A stretch of DNA of 64,000 nt, taken from positions 16,306,001-16,370,000 of the forward strand of contig NC_068569.1 in the NCBI RefSeq assembly GCF_025698545.1. Direction: 5' to 3'. Position 1 is the first letter of the stretch; each line of letters starts with the position of its first letter. A model generated the notes under the pieces. That model saw nothing but the letters and a program-made list of their open reading frames with translations. It did no database searches and was not told where the DNA came from. Of the stretch, positions 9,641 to 22,800 are shown one piece after another. This DNA comes from Gossypium raimondii. Its lineage: Eukaryota; Streptophyta; Magnoliopsida; Malvales; Malvaceae. The translations under genes were made by a program, and so were the position numbers.

Positions 9641-12600
9641 GCAAGTGCCCCTTTATTCATAATAATTTGATGTAATTAATTTAACTATACCAAAATTGAC
9701 GATAATTAAAGTTAACAATGCCGTTTCTAATTTTGAGTTGATATTTGAACCATCACCGCCCCTTGGTTTTTTATTTAAAAAATATGAAATAGTAGTGTAC
9801 TTAAGTTTAACTAAATAAAATTAATGTTAAGAGAGAACCATTTGCATAAATGATTTGATTTAAGGGTAACTTGGCATTGGATGCCAATCAAGGATATTTT
9901 AAAAAAAATAGAAATAAGTTAACCTAGCTTGATATCATTTCATAGTTTTAATTACAAAACAATGTTTGAAATGAAACTTGTTGTTGAAAGACTAAACTAT
10001 TCAACTAATGGATAACTACTTAAATTGGACCGAGCTAGTTTGGTCTCGATGGCCATCATCATGCGTAAAGGATGATAATAGAGTAATCAAGGGTAAGCTT
10101 ATTTAGGGAAAGTGATGCACGCGCTAGCGAAATGACAAGTGAACCGGAGTCACATGATTGCATCATGGCCGCCCGCGTGGCAGCATTCCTATATATTTTT
10201 GGAACTTAATGGTGGGCCCCTGATTGTAATTTCAGCAAGAGGCAGTTGGACAGTTGATATTCCAGCTGGCTCCAAAACCCCTAGCCTCACCGACTGAGTC
10301 ACACCATTTGAAGCTATTTTGGGGTCGACTAAAAAGGAAAATTGCATTTCATTTCAATATCCGTACGATGTTTCATTCTTAACAAGTTGGTTAATCATTG
10401 AGGTAACTCGTATGCAAAATACGCAAATTTATTGATTATTCTTATGAATTCAGTGGGAATTTAAATAGAGAAGAAAAGGAACCACTTTGATTGCTAAATA
10501 AAAATGGGTGAAATAGAAATAGGAAGAGCACTAATAATTGTGTAGTGACGGTTGTATTTGTGGGACCTAAATTGGAGCTTGTCGTTAAATTGGAAGTATA
10601 TAAGATATGTTGTTTAATTAAGTGATGAAACAGAGTCTGAGCCACTTGATTCCATAGCACAGCGGGTCCATGCATGTTTCCTTCCAACCCATTTGCCGGT
10701 CGGTTTAGGAGTCCGGCTGGTTTAGCTCAATTCCGCGTGGTTTGTCCTTTTAGTACTACTGGTCAACCCATTGGTTACATCTTACGTGGTTGTTGATCTT
10801 CTTTTCCCCTTTTTATATTATTTGTATTGTTTCTGAGTAGATTTATTATTTTATGGCCACTCTATTTACATGTGATGCAAACCAGAAGCTCTACCTTTAT
10901 AATTATTATCATGTTTTGCACTTTCCCCATGTGCGTAAGTAAAGACGAAGGTCGAATGATTTTACTTTCTGCCTTGAGGTTATTTCTTTTTTTATAGCCA
11001 AAACAGAAAAACACTGTACAATCTCTAGTTTTAATTTATTATAATAGACATTGTGTGATGTTGAGTTAAAAATATTTGGAATGCTAAATTAGTTGGTGGT
11101 TTCTCCTTTCATTAGTCCAATAAGGATTCAGTTCTTTTATTGGAATGGGCTTAAAATTCCCCTCTGCGATCCATGTATGGGCCTGGTTATATTATACAGA
11201 CATCTAATCTTTCATTTTAACTGTTCCCACTTCAAAGTTCAAACCAACCAAAGAGTCTTCTCAGTTCCCCTTTTTCGTCCTCTTCATTTCGTCTTGAAAC
11301 ATCCTTGAATCAGTTCAATTGAGGAAAAAGCAATATCCAATGGATGGGCCACATGCATATCCTGTATAGCTATTTTTATAATAATTTTAAACACCATACA
11401 AATATATTTCAATAGAATGAAAACACTACCCTTAACCATTTCCCTCCAGCTTTGTTTCAACTTAATTTCAAAGCATTGTAAATTGTAATAGAAACTAGCG
11501 ATGAGAAGTAAAAGGAAATTCCCAATAATCATGCAGAAGCAGGGATTTTGTTGTCTAGTTTTTTGTTTTATCAGGTTTCTTCTTTCGTTTCCTGTCTTTA
11601 TATTTCCAGTTGTTTCTTTCTACTTTCCTGACCCACCTTTCGCAGCTGTCAGCTGCTTATAATTTTTTTAAAAGGAAAGGTTAAATTCAATGGACTGAAT
11701 ATTTTCTTATTGGAATTTGTTCTACCCTATATAATCAACTGGCATTTAATTATAATCTCATCTTTCAAATGTCCCCATTTAATAGATAAATGATTTTTCT
11801 ATGAAACATTCATTTATATTATTAATGTAACATGAAATTAGATTTGCATATTTTATGGAACTTTTTATCTTATCATCATACATATGAAGTACTTGATATA
11901 TATATTTTCGAAATAAAGTACCTGGTATTATACAAATATAATCCGAAACGGATAATATGCACCTCATCTTCACTATAGGTGCATGTGCAGAGACTTTACT
12001 GTAAACTTCAATTTAGCAAACGTGTTTCTTTTTTCTTTTTTTCTTTTTCTGTCACCAACTCAAGGGATGTTTATCTGATTCTATTGTTTAGGGGACGTGA
12101 GACTATCTAGCTAGCTAGTTCCCTTTGGGTTGCTTCTGTATTTGCAAACTGAGCTCAATTCAGCCAGTTTACTTTTCCTCGATTGAGAGAGCATATCGTC
12201 AGCAAAACACGTCAACTTACATGTATGGCCAATGGAAGGCTAGCTGGGACTTATTGGTGGCAAGTACTTATGCCTATGAAAGTGAATGCTCAGAATCTCA
12301 GCCACCACAAAAAAATCTGTTTCGGTGTCTATGTCAAATACTTGTTCCTTAATACATTGATATTTGAGTACACTTAAATGCTAACCATTAGTATTTTCCA
12401 CAACATTCATCAAGAAACTTACCCTCATAACTTTTTCATTTCTTTGGTTATGTTTCAGTGGATGATAATCTTTAAACTCACTCTTAATACGTGTATTTAA
12501 TGCATAAAGACAAGAACCATTTCTGTTTCTTGCAAAGTTATCTGCAGGATTTACTGCTATTGAATTAGACCAGGGGAAAGAAAGAGATGAAAAAAAGAAA

Positions 12601-12896
12601 ATTAGCGTCGTTAATGAATTATATTATATGTTCATTGTCCCGTTTGAGACAAAGGGAACTTGGTGTGTCGGTATTCAATCTTATTCTCAAGGCAGAAACA
12701 GGAGATTATATTGGCATTCAATTACATGAAAGTGACAGAGTAGCTAACTTAGGTTTTGGCATCTATCGCAAAAACTATGAGCTAGCTTGAACCACCATAA
12801 GGACATTAAACATAGTCTAGCCATGGTGATCTGTTTGTTTCCATCATTGAAATGATTTTTTTTTTATGGTGCTCATGTGTAAAAATAACACAAATT
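9641..12896. other. Intergenic DNA without a supportable gene
   Basis: Mixed AT-rich sequence. Short open frames (for example 10442-10687, 11284-11532, 12125-12352 and 12587-12790) have no recognisable domain, splice context or coding-like composition. The last part, about 12400-12896, contains the presumed 3' flank of the MIZ1-like gene. Confidence 0.45.
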
Positions 12897-13591
12897 CTAA
12901 CGAGCTCTTACAAAGAAAATACTCAGTTCTGGGCCAGCTGCACCATCTGGATTAATCATGTATAATGCTTCCGAGTCCTTTGATCCGACCACCTTCTCAA
13001 ATCTTGCTCTCATGTACGTCAGTTCCCCATCAGACGTCACTGTTTCTTTGTCGTTTGGGCTTGGAAGGACCCCCGCACCCATTGACACACCTCGCAAGAG
13101 CTGCATAACATGGAGTTCATCGTCAGACAACTGTTTCCTCCTGATAGAGTAACCCACTTTTCTTCCATTGCAATAGACCGCCCACACAAACTCTTCCAGT
13201 AGTTTCTTCTTGTGAGTCTTGGTTTCGCTTTCGAGAGCTATTCTGACTATATCAGATGCCATTTCCTTTTGAAGCAAGCTGGTGAGCATCGGTAGCTCGA
13301 TGACGAACATCGGCACGCAATGGGGATCATCTTGTATGGCTAAGCAAACCCGGCCTTTACGATACCCAAAATGGTACCTGTGGTAGCACTATCCTTGAGC
13401 AAAGGCTTTTTAGGCCTACCCAATAGTGCAACCATCTTGCAGCCGGAGGTTAGCATGGGGAAAAGCTTGAACATACGCAAGAGACCACCACTACTGGACT
13501 TGCGGTGCTTCTCTCCAGGAGTAGGCCGGAGCAAAGACATTATTGCCGGATTGTCCATTTGCAAATATGGACTAGAGTGAACCGTTGGCAT
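12897..13591 (-). CDS. MIZU-KUSSEI1 (MIZ1, DUF617) family protein, with a one-base frameshift
   Basis: The two halves belong to one intronless gene. 13591 to about 13369 encodes an N-terminus ending GRPKKPLLKDSATTGTI. From there to 12897 the next frame continues FGYRKGRVCLAIQDDPH, then PMFVIELPMLTSLLQKEMAS, WAVYCNGRKVGYSIRRK, VSMGAGVLP, a YMRARFEKVVGSKDSEALYM stretch and a C-terminal LSIFFVRAR. The G[TI][IL]FG.R.GRV...QDDP, LL.KEM, YCNGR..GY and GAGV.P motifs are the signature of the plant MIZ1 domain, known in Arabidopsis MIZ1 for root hydrotropism. The join needs one extra T in the run at 13368-13371 (read as A4 on the + strand). Restored length would be about 231 residues, normal for a short family member. 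A base-calling error and a real null allele are both possible. Confidence 0.85.
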
Positions 13592-16500
13592 TATTGGACT
13601 CAGTTTGAAGTACCCAAATCAAGAGGCTAGATAGAAGCTATTCTAAGTTGAATTACAAGGATTAAACTACATAGAGGGAGAAAAGAGGGGTGTGGTATAG
13701 GAAATAAAAGGAGTGAGTTAGGAAGGTGGTTAGTCACTTGGATTTGATTGTCCTTGGAATCTTTGAGGTGGGGAAGGGAACAGAACAGAAGAGAAGAGAG
13801 CCTACAAGTTGGTTAAGATAAAAAGGGGAAAAAATGAGATTAAGGCTTGATGTGACCAAGTTTAGTGATGAAAAAGAGATGGAGTTGAACTTGAAGGCGA
13901 TAAGAAAAGGAGGTCGGACCACAAGTTGGGGGGGGGGGGAGAGAAATGGGGTATTGAAGGGGGAAAAAAGGAGTGTGGTATTGTTGGGTTTAGCATGTGC
14001 CTCTCTGATCATTACATAGGGCATCAACATCACTTGATTTATGCTTTTTCCAAACCCCATCACAAACTCTCACTAATTATTGAGGCGCATTAGGAATTAG
14101 CTCCTTTTTCTTTTTTCCTACTGTGTATCCATGGAAATGGAAATAACTTTTCTTTTGCTTTTGCTTGTGACAGAAACCATAGTCTCATTCGATAGAGGCA
14201 TTTCAGGCAGCAGCACAACCGAAACATTGATCATGTCCTTTTGAAATTGCTTTCTTTATGTGATAATGCTCATGTACACCCCGTTTTGGCTTACAGCTAA
14301 AGCATTTTCTCATCGTTTGAATTTTAAGCAAATCAATCTGGTAGTTAGAGAGTAAATTTCCACCTTAAGTACCACATCAAGATTTCTATTCCGTGTAACA
14401 TGCGCTCTTAATGGTTTCCTTACAAAGTAAAACCACTTATGTTTAGCAGCCATGTGAAGACAAGACAGGTCGTTGTCTGAGAGGGGTTCTGCTAGATATG
14501 TATCATCTTGTCTTAGCTATCTTCTGCTGTAACGTTACACAGTAATCTGTTTTTTCAAATACACAAGAAGAACTATGTCCCCTTAGGACAAATAAACTCC
14601 TATTGCAATTTAATTACCATCTTACAATATATTATAACTTCCCATTGACAAATTTTGACCAAAATTAATGAAGTTGTTTATTGCATATCTTTTAAGATTT
14701 TTAGCAATTTATTATTGAAGACAAAACTTCTAATATGATTAGAAGTTGTCTTATTAAAGATATATTCAAAACTTACTTTTAAGAATTAGCGATTCACAAT
14801 GATTGTACTTCAGACATTATTTAACAAATGGCTTGTTTTAGTTTTACACGTGAGTATTTATTTTATTCATTCAAAACTTATACTTGGCGCATATTTATAA
14901 GTGAACTGTTCTTTTTATTTAGTTTATAACTAAACTTTTAGGGGAATTTCAATGGGATAGTGATTTAGATTATAAAGATAGGATTGCAACTTGATAAAGG
15001 GATTAATAATTTATTTTTAAAAAATTTAATAAATTTATCTACACTTTTTTTAATTATAATTAAATGGAAATTTAAAAAAAAACAAATTTAAGGAATTAAC
15101 CAACACTTATCTCAATAATTGTGTGAGAGATAAAATCTGGTTCCGGTGACTGACCTCCTCTCCCCTCCCAATTGATGAGACTTGGTCCAATGGCTTACAA
15201 CACTAGCATGAGACTGTGTTTGAAGATCAAATCATTAAAAAAGATAAGCAGAAATGATAGATATGGAAATGTATACGGCCTTGGAAAATCTTGACGGATG
15301 ATTTGAAAAAGATGAATGTTAGTTGTTACTTTTATAATCTTACCTGTTTTCTTCTTCATTTTATAGATTGAGTCAATGGGATTTTGCTATGATTATATCC
15401 AAATCAGGGGAGTTTCATTTCAAATGATACTAATCAAAATGCTTTGTCCCTGGGCCTGCCTTCTAATTATTGCGCCAATCATGGGACCCTCTTCCCATCT
15501 CTCTTTGCTTCAGCTTCTACCAAACTTGTGGCTGCTCTTCCTTGATTTACAATTACTTACTTTCTTGTTAAGAAATGAAATCTGTCACTGAAGTTGATCC
15601 AACACTTTCCAAAACCACAACAGTAAAACTTAATAGTTCATCCCTTTCAAAAAAAAAAAAAAAAAACTTGGCCACTTTGCATGATTATTATGGATGATTG
15701 TTAAATCATATATATTCAGGTCCAGGGAAAGGGCCTAATTATCAATCTAAAGCCTAAAATGTTGGCACCAGACAAAAGTTTGTGAAAATGGGCAGCTCCA
15801 TCACTTGTTTGATACGAAAGTCATGATAGTTGAAACCAGCATGGGCAAATCACGTTGAGAGTTTTTAATTATAAAGGCCAAAACTAAAAGGGAAGTGTAT
15901 ATACGTTGCAAACCATTAATGGATATATTCTTTGAAAAGTTGTCCTTTTTTCAGGCTTTAGGGCATTTACTGTTGAAGGACAAGGTTTGGTTCCCTGCTC
16001 TATCAAACTATATCCACTGGCCCTTGTCCAAATTAATTAGTTAAATGCATAACATAATCATTAGAAATGTCCTCTTTTTATATAAGAAGGGATTATAATA
16101 CCGAAATCATATAGATTTTCTTAGCTCAAATCCAAAATAAATTAAAACAATTTTAGTAACTTTTAATATCGTTTTGATATGATAGGTTGGAATTGAATCG
16201 AAGCTCATATGCCTTGTAACTTATACTTTGTTTAAATCAAGAGGTTGTTTCTTTATTTGTAAAGATTTCATACATTTTGATATATCATTGGTATCCAAGT
16301 TTAATATTTTTTGACGTGATACTTAAGCTATTTTTTGTTCAATGTGGTACATGTATTTGATAAAAGATATGTATTTTGGTACTTAAAGATAATGGTGTTA
16401 ACTTTTTAGTGGTTAATACAGGTTTTAAGATTGATTTGATGAAAATTAATTGTTAATATTATTATATTTGATTTTTTATGAATTTGCTAATAGAATAAAT

Positions 16501-16727
16501 TTAGTGTTAATTCGAATTTGTTCAATTTTGTGTTTAATTTGTAAAATGTAGTTTGGTGGATGTAATTTAATTGAGTTTTAAGGTTAATTTGATGAAAATT
16601 AATTGTTACTATGATTAACTAATTATAAATTTCATCAAACTAACTCTAAAACCTGAATTAAATACTAAGAAAAAACACTCTTAGCTTTAGAATTTAGATA
16701 TCAAGATGTAACTTTTGTTAAATATAA
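13592..16727. other. Upstream region of the MIZ1-like gene and intergenic DNA
   Basis: The first few hundred bases are the promoter and 5' UTR side of the MIZ1-like gene, including a G homopolymer at about 13928-13939. The rest is AT-rich with a long A run near 15650-15666. Around 16420-16670 a motif resembling 'ttttaagattgatttgatga' appears twice directly and once inverted, so a decayed small transposon is possible. No open frame here is supportable as a gene. Confidence 0.45.
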
Positions 16728-17515
16728 TGATAAATTACGATGGCTATTCTAAAACAGGGTTTGTATTATTTTGATTACTTAAATTTTTTTCTCAATTTAA
16801 TAAATTAACGAATTGCTGACTGTGCAATTCACCTCACCTCTTTTTTTTTCCACATATTTCCCTTTTGTTCTCCATTTCCATTTCCTTTTTCTTTCTCTTT
16901 CTTCTCCCTCTTTTTCCGGTGAACATCACAACCGTTGTTTCCTTGTTTAGACGAAGATAAATTATGCAAGACCACATGTCATCTCTAATCACCGGTGGTG
17001 AATTATCATTAAAAGCAGGTGAGTTATCTTTGTAAGAAAGAAAGCCGCCAATGCAGCGATTCCCAAGCTCGGGACTATGAAATTGAAAATGATTTTGTGG
17101 CGGGTAATCCCGATCTCTGTCCTCCTCTTCCTCACTAACACCTGAAGAAGATGCCGCCACCATCGCGCCCGAATCCTCCCTATAAGACGAAGACGAAGCG
17201 ACGGTGGTGGAGGGACTCCAATTTGGCTCATCCATTCTAGATTGAAGAAATTTGAAAAAAGAAATGATAGTTGAAATTTAAGAAATGTTCACCAGTGAAG
17301 AAAAAGGGAGAAAGGAAAAGGAAATAGAGAAAATAAAAGAAAATATGTGTAAAAAAAATGAGGTGGATTGCATAGTCAGCAATCCAGAAGAAAACGAAAA
17401 ATTTATCAGTAGTGATTAAATTGTAATTTTTTTTATTTAGAGTAACTAAATTTAAAAAAAAAATCAGAATTACTAAAATATAATAAATCTTATTTTGAAA
17501 CGACCATAATTATAA
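16728..17515. mobile_element. Terminal-inverted-repeat element with internal coding-like segment (Pack-MULE-like)
   Basis: About 16728-16935 is the imperfect reverse complement of about 17280-17515. Aligned landmarks include 'attgctgactgtgcaattcacctca' against the complement of 'tgaggtggattgcatagtcagcaat', a shared 'cacatatttt' block, and the arm ends 'ccggtgaacatc' against 'atgttcaccagtg'. The right arm carries about 60 extra bases. Between the arms lies about 345 bases of markedly more GC-rich DNA with an open frame. Long TIRs around a gene-like cargo are the hallmark of Mutator-like elements that captured host sequence. No transposase is present. I could not fix the exact ends or target-site duplication by eye. 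Confidence 0.65.
16834..17235 (-). CDS. Open frame carried inside the inverted-repeat element, unrecognised
   Basis: 133-residue frame starting MDEPNWSPSTTVASS, with acidic and Ser-rich segments in the first 60 residues. The last third (a Lys/Arg/Glu-rich run) is translated from the terminal inverted repeat itself, so it is unlikely to be a native protein end. The central part, about residues 50-90, is the best candidate for captured host coding sequence. I recognise no domain. It could be a captured exon, a chimeric transcript or chance. Confidence 0.25.
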   Translation of the reverse strand: MDEPNWSPSTTVASSSSYREDSGAMVAASSSGVSEEEEDRDRDYPPQNHFQFHSPELGNRCIGGFLSYKDNSPAFNDNSPPVIRDDMWSCIIYLRLNKETTVVMFTGKRGRRKRKKKEMEMENKREICGKKKR

Positions 17516-18771
17516 TTTACACTAAATATAAATACAAAAAGAAATAGAAATATCATATTACAAAAATTGTCGGCTAATAACAACTAAAGTTTGCTTATGT
17601 GCCTAGATCTACAAACATTTTCTCTCATAACCTTACAATAGAATGTCTAAGAACAAGGAAAGAAAGTTACTTGGACTTAGGAACGGTGAAAGACATCGGA
17701 GCGGGATCTTTGCTCCTCAGACCAAGAGAACCAGATTGACAATAAAAAAGGGAACGTTTGGATAGAAGAAAAGGCAAATAAATGCAAAAGATTAGTTCTT
17801 TGGGAACATTTATTTTTAGGAATCTGGCACCGACATAAGTTTCTAGGGTTTACTTTTGGAGAGTGAGTGCTAGCTAAGTCTAGGCTAACTTTGAATTTGT
17901 TTTCTTTTTCAGTCTCGTTTTGTTTATTATTTTAGTTATTGTTTTTAAGTAAGCCCATCTTCAGTTGGTTAATATGTACTTGAATTTGTTTTGTTATAAA
18001 GTTCAGCCCGGTTTATTTAAAAAAAAGTGTCGGCTAACAAAATATATATTATATTTTTTAACAAATTTTTAATTTTGTTTGGTAAGAGGGAAAAAAAGCA
18101 ACGTTTATGTAATCATTAGATTAGAGTTGAAGAAAGAAAGAAGGAATATAGAAAAATAAAACAAGTAGGGGAAGCATTGGGCACAACCCAAATTAATTTA
18201 CAAAGCACTTTTGGGCCTCAAATGCCATCAATCTAGTGTCAGAGAATGGATCAAAATCCCATTTCCTTTTATGGCCACTTCCTTTAAATAAAAAAATTGG
18301 AACTAAAGAGGAGGAGGCAGGTAACACAAACCGTTTCTTTAAATAATGAGCTCTAAAATAACGGATAAATCTAAAATTATAGATGAATTTTAGTTTAATG
18401 TATAATTTTAATTTTGTTCAACTTTATATAATTTTTTTATTTGATTTAATTCGGATATAACATCATTTTATATTTATATATCAATTTTAAAATAAATTAG
18501 TATATTTATTTCTTTCAAATATGTATGATCAAATCAAAATTAAAGTAGAATGAATGTTTTATGTATATATTTGTACCAAATTAAAATTCATACATATTTG
18601 TAATAAAGAAGTGAAAATGGAAATGGCGGTGGAGAAGTTGAAGCCACACAAAATTGAAATCACTCATATGAATAAATAATGCACTTGATAGTAACAATCA
18701 GATTGATTGCTGATCTTTACAACAAACAAATGAAATGACTTTGGTATATGAACAAAAAGAAATCGCTTTAA
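17516..18771. other. Intergenic, 3' flank of the DUF1645 gene
   Basis: AT-rich DNA with no supportable gene. The last 100-200 bases before 18772 are the presumed 3' UTR of the - strand gene. Confidence 0.45.
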
Positions 18772-19851
18772 TTAACGGGGATTGAACGCCAGCCTTCCCA
18801 AAATACCTTGTTTATATGGCAAGAATGTTCTTTTCTTCATGTTCTCGGATACTGCTTTGTTCGTCGTGTAGTGTATCTCGTGAGCCGATGCTTTTCTTCT
18901 AGACCCACCTGAACCGGAGCTGTCGCCGGATTTCAAACTTGAATTCTTGCTATCTTCAGGTTTCTTGAAGAAGCTCGACGAGTACTTCCTCAATGAGTAT
19001 TTATCTGTCGCATGTCCCTCGGATGCGCTTCTAAACAAGAGGAAATCTCTTAATCTCCATTTTCTGGAAGAACCCTTGTTTGATGAAAGCGAAGGTTTTG
19101 AATCCAATGATGGTGGCTTGTCATTGGTGCTTCCATTTCGCTGTTGTTTGTTTTCCTGTTCTTGTTCTTGTTCTTCCCATGGGTACTCGGAGACTCTGTA
19201 AGGAGAAAGCGATCTTGTTGCTCTGCGGCTTGAATTCTTGGATAAGTGGTCTTGAACTCTTTCTCTTCCTCTTCTGTGGTCATCAGTTTGATTCCGACTG
19301 GTTTCAATGGCGGTTGCGAAAGGGTCTCTGTCCTTCTTCTTCCTCGGTGAAAAAGCTTCCCGGAAAAACTTTCTGCCTTGGGATAACGGTGATGTTGGCG
19401 AGCGAGGGGACGATAAGAGCGGGCTTTTCTGGTTATACTCATCGACCTGTAACCGAGGTGGAGGCTTCAAGGGCTTGATTTTCCCTCCATCAAAGAGTTC
19501 TTCAGCTGACAGAGATGTTTTCTCCAACGCCTCACTAAAATCAAAAGCAAAATCATCATCATCATCATCGTCATTTCTTGCGGCTCTTGGTGACTTGGGT
19601 GTACCTGGCTTTTCTTCCCAATCAAAAGGAATCGCCAAACAAGTGCTTCTTTTGCTTTTCTGCCTATCATCCATCATCGAGAACCTATCGAATTCGCGAT
19701 AAAACTCCGACATTCTTGTAGGACTTGTGGGAGCACTGAAGAAACAGTCACCAAATCGTCTAGGCGTAGAAGGAGCACTTGTACGTGGAGATGATCTAGC
19801 GCTGTCGAAATCAAAATCCATCACTTGAGTACCCGGTATCACCACTTCCAT
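18772..19851 (-). CDS. DUF1645 family protein
   Basis: Intronless 359-residue frame. The start MEVVIPGTQVMDFDFDSA is followed by Ser/Pro-rich SP-type sites and a FDWEEKPGTPKSP segment at about residues 75-88. Next come an Asp run and the FAFDFSEALEKTSLSAEELF signature with the G-KIKPLKPPPRL motif (about residues 101-134). C-terminal KWRLRDFLLFRSASEG (about residues 264-279) and LPYKQGILGRLAFNP close the protein. These three blocks in this order define the plant DUF1645 family, whose rice members have been linked to grain size and stress tolerance; the biochemical role is unknown. High Ser, Lys and Asp content suggests a mostly disordered protein. The start is the first ATG of the frame and is backed by a TATA-like element about 90 bases upstream. 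Confidence 0.88.
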   Translation of the reverse strand: MEVVIPGTQVMDFDFDSARSSPRTSAPSTPRRFGDCFFSAPTSPTRMSEFYREFDRFSMMDDRQKSKRSTCLAIPFDWEEKPGTPKSPRAARNDDDDDDDFAFDFSEALEKTSLSAEELFDGGKIKPLKPPPRLQVDEYNQKSPLLSSPRSPTSPLSQGRKFFREAFSPRKKKDRDPFATAIETSRNQTDDHRRGRERVQDHLSKNSSRRATRSLSPYRVSEYPWEEQEQEQENKQQRNGSTNDKPPSLDSKPSLSSNKGSSRKWRLRDFLLFRSASEGHATDKYSLRKYSSSFFKKPEDSKNSSLKSGDSSGSGGSRRKASAHEIHYTTNKAVSENMKKRTFLPYKQGILGRLAFNPR

Positions 19852-22800
19852 TTTTTCCCCTTCTAAATCTTCCTGTGTGATTGAAAGTCAAATTATCCAA
19901 GTAGCAGACTGACAACCCAAAAGTGGTAAATGCTAAAATATATATAAAAAGGCAGATGGACGGGAAGGAAAGGGTTGAGAAAGAGCGGAAGGTAGAGTTT
20001 TTTGACCAAGGAGCCGCCTTTTAATACCAGGGAAATTCCGTCATCTGATTTTTCACTATTTGGTTTTATTTGTATTTTGATTTCTTAGATAAAGAGGATG
20101 GATATATAAAATTGGTCATGGTGATCCACAACCAGGACCCTGTTTTTTTTTTGTGTGTGTGAATTTTCCTTGAAGCAGAAGTTGACATGGACGTATTCTT
20201 TTTTTTTTTTGAACAAAGTTGACATGGACGTATATTTGTATGTTACATAGATAAGAGCAGGTCAAATTTTATCTTCTTGATTTTCATCATGACTGCCATC
20301 ATTTATGGCTTTACTTCCAAGTATCTGATATGATTTTTTAGCAGTAGCTTTTGACCCAATGGATGGATCACATACTTCCCCTGGAGATGGCGTTAGAGAG
20401 TACTGAATTGAGGGTACTTGTGCCAAAAATCCAAAACAAACCTCGTTTGGGAACTTCATATTTATCGTCCTCGAAAGATTCAATAGATCCAAGAGTAAAT
20501 GGAAAATAAAAGGTTAGGTGATGGGCAGTTTTCATATTGGTTGCTTGTTACCATAACATAGTTAGAGAAACCGACCTTACAAAGATAAGTAAAATTTTAT
20601 CACAAGCTCATTTGCTAATGTTTTGGGCATGACTTCCTTAAATGTTAGAAGAGACTTGTAATTTGAAATGTCCAAAGGCTATTGGCTCATCTTTCGTGGA
20701 AAGGCGGTATATTGATGATCAAGTAAACCTTAAAATTAAGAAACGAAACATGATTAGTTAATGTGAACAGTTAAATAGTTAATTTCTCATTATAGTGCTC
20801 AAGTCTTTTACGCTATTGCTAGTTTTACTTAGAAATGACTGTTTCTAATTTTCGTATTTGAATCTTAAAATTATACCCAATTATCAACTTTTTCCTTCCC
20901 CCACCAAATTGGCTCATTTGGATTAGAAATTTGTATTCTATTTTATTATACAAACGTGCGCTCGAAAACCACTACTTGACTGATTCATGAAGATCTAGAT
21001 GGTTAGACTTGTGACGGTGGAAAACTTCATTGGTGACAGAGGCTGTGTTTGGTGTGGTGCAGCTATTTCAGGCTTTTTTTTATCACTTCAGTTGAAATTT
21101 GTTTTCTAGTTAGAGCTATCGGAAGCTAATAGATGGGGAAAAAAAAAACCCATCAAACTTCAACTTGCGCCTTCTTCTTTGATTTTCACAAGAAAGGTTA
21201 TGTTTTTCTTTTTCATGAAATAGTGATTCCTCCTCCTTTCTTGTTTACAGTCAAGAATATACGTTACGGATTGTGATTTGTGTCGGTGTCGGGATTAAAG
21301 AAAGGAAATGTGGCAATAATGTCGGCTTTGTCTCAGGTTAGTGGGCTTGTTTTGAATGAATTTAAGCCCATTTTTAGCTTGTTGAATGGCCAGGAACTGA
21401 CTAGGGTAGCTTAGCCCAATTCTTTTGGACTAGTTAACAAGAGTTTAGCATTTAAGTGAACACTGAACCCAACAAGGGTCGATCAGGTAGGCAGACTTTT
21501 CAACTTTTTGAGCCCATCAAAAGCTTCGGCCCATAAACCTTTTGATCCCAAACTCTTTTAACTATTTATTCTGTGTCATTTTTTTCCTTAAATATTATAT
21601 TACTAATTTACTACCACTCTGTTGACATTTTTTTGACGAAATTCAACTTTCAAAGGCTTTCAATGGAAAAGAAAGGTGACGAGTCCATGTTCCTTAAAAA
21701 TTTGCTTGACCTGAAAATCACAGCAGGGCCAGGACCATGTTGGTGAACCTCACACTGTCTAGCCTACGGTTCACAGGTGAGAACTGAGAAGCCTTCACTT
21801 CCATCCAATATACACAAACGCCAATAACAACTTTCTCCAGTTCATCATCTAGCGTTTGTATGTGGTTCAGCAATCAGCACCAAAGGAGAAAAGATTTTAG
21901 TGTTTCACATTCGTACAACTTCAGAAGGACCGTATATTTTTTAGGGCCACTGCTGCCCTGGCAGGCATGGCTGGCGGCTTAAGTCGGTTCGTTTTCAATT
22001 TTTCATCACGGCACATGTGCTACAAGGGTAAATTAACAGTAATTGTACTAGTAACCACCAAAAAGAAACTAAAGGCTTTCTCGCTTCAGCTTTGGGGTGA
22101 GGCGTGCCAATCGGTTCCCATTAAAGCTCGAATGTTCTTTGATCCCGTGTAAAGCTGACGCATATAATTCACATGGTCGTACCATATGAGGGGACACAAA
22201 AGTCAGAAACCATCTTTGGCATTAAATTTGCTTAAGCTTAAGACAAACTTTTCATTCCAGGGTTTCACAACAGTTGGACAGCACTGGTTTTATTGAGCCA
22301 GGGTAATTAAATCCCTCAAGTAGTTTTATGGCTTTTTCAATAGAATTCGTACTTAAATATCTTTGGTACTTCAGCATAACCAACAAGTATGAATATATAC
22401 CAGCTGGATTATTCAATTCATACCTTGCATTCTTACGTACAATGACGTGTTTAATGTGAACTCTACGTGGAAACATTATGAAAATGAAGAATCAGAGTAG
22501 TTTGGACTGACTGCTGTGCAAATAAATGTTGATTTGTTGTCAAAGTTGGTATTACTCTTGACTGATTGTCTAAACAGGACATAATCAACGGTGCAGCATG
22601 AGTAGGGTTACAAATGGGCCCTTAGCGTGCCGAGCATTGATTAAATTACAAAGGCGAAGAGTTGGTCTGTATCTTATGGACCACAAGAGATAGCGGTTGG
22701 TATTAACAGGGATTTCCTTGCATCAGATATCAGTAGGTTTCCTTGAATGAAGGGCTTCATAAGTTTTAATTTGGGATTCCATGGGGGCATTAATGCATAC

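Noticed and set aside
13734-14063. 109-codon - strand frame upstream of the MIZ1-like gene
   Set aside because: Leu/Ser/Phe/Pro-rich translation of a purine-rich leader and promoter stretch; no family resemblance.
19080-19702. Several + and - strand frames over the DUF1645 gene
   Set aside because: Alternative-frame shadows of a Ser/Lys/Asp-rich coding sequence.
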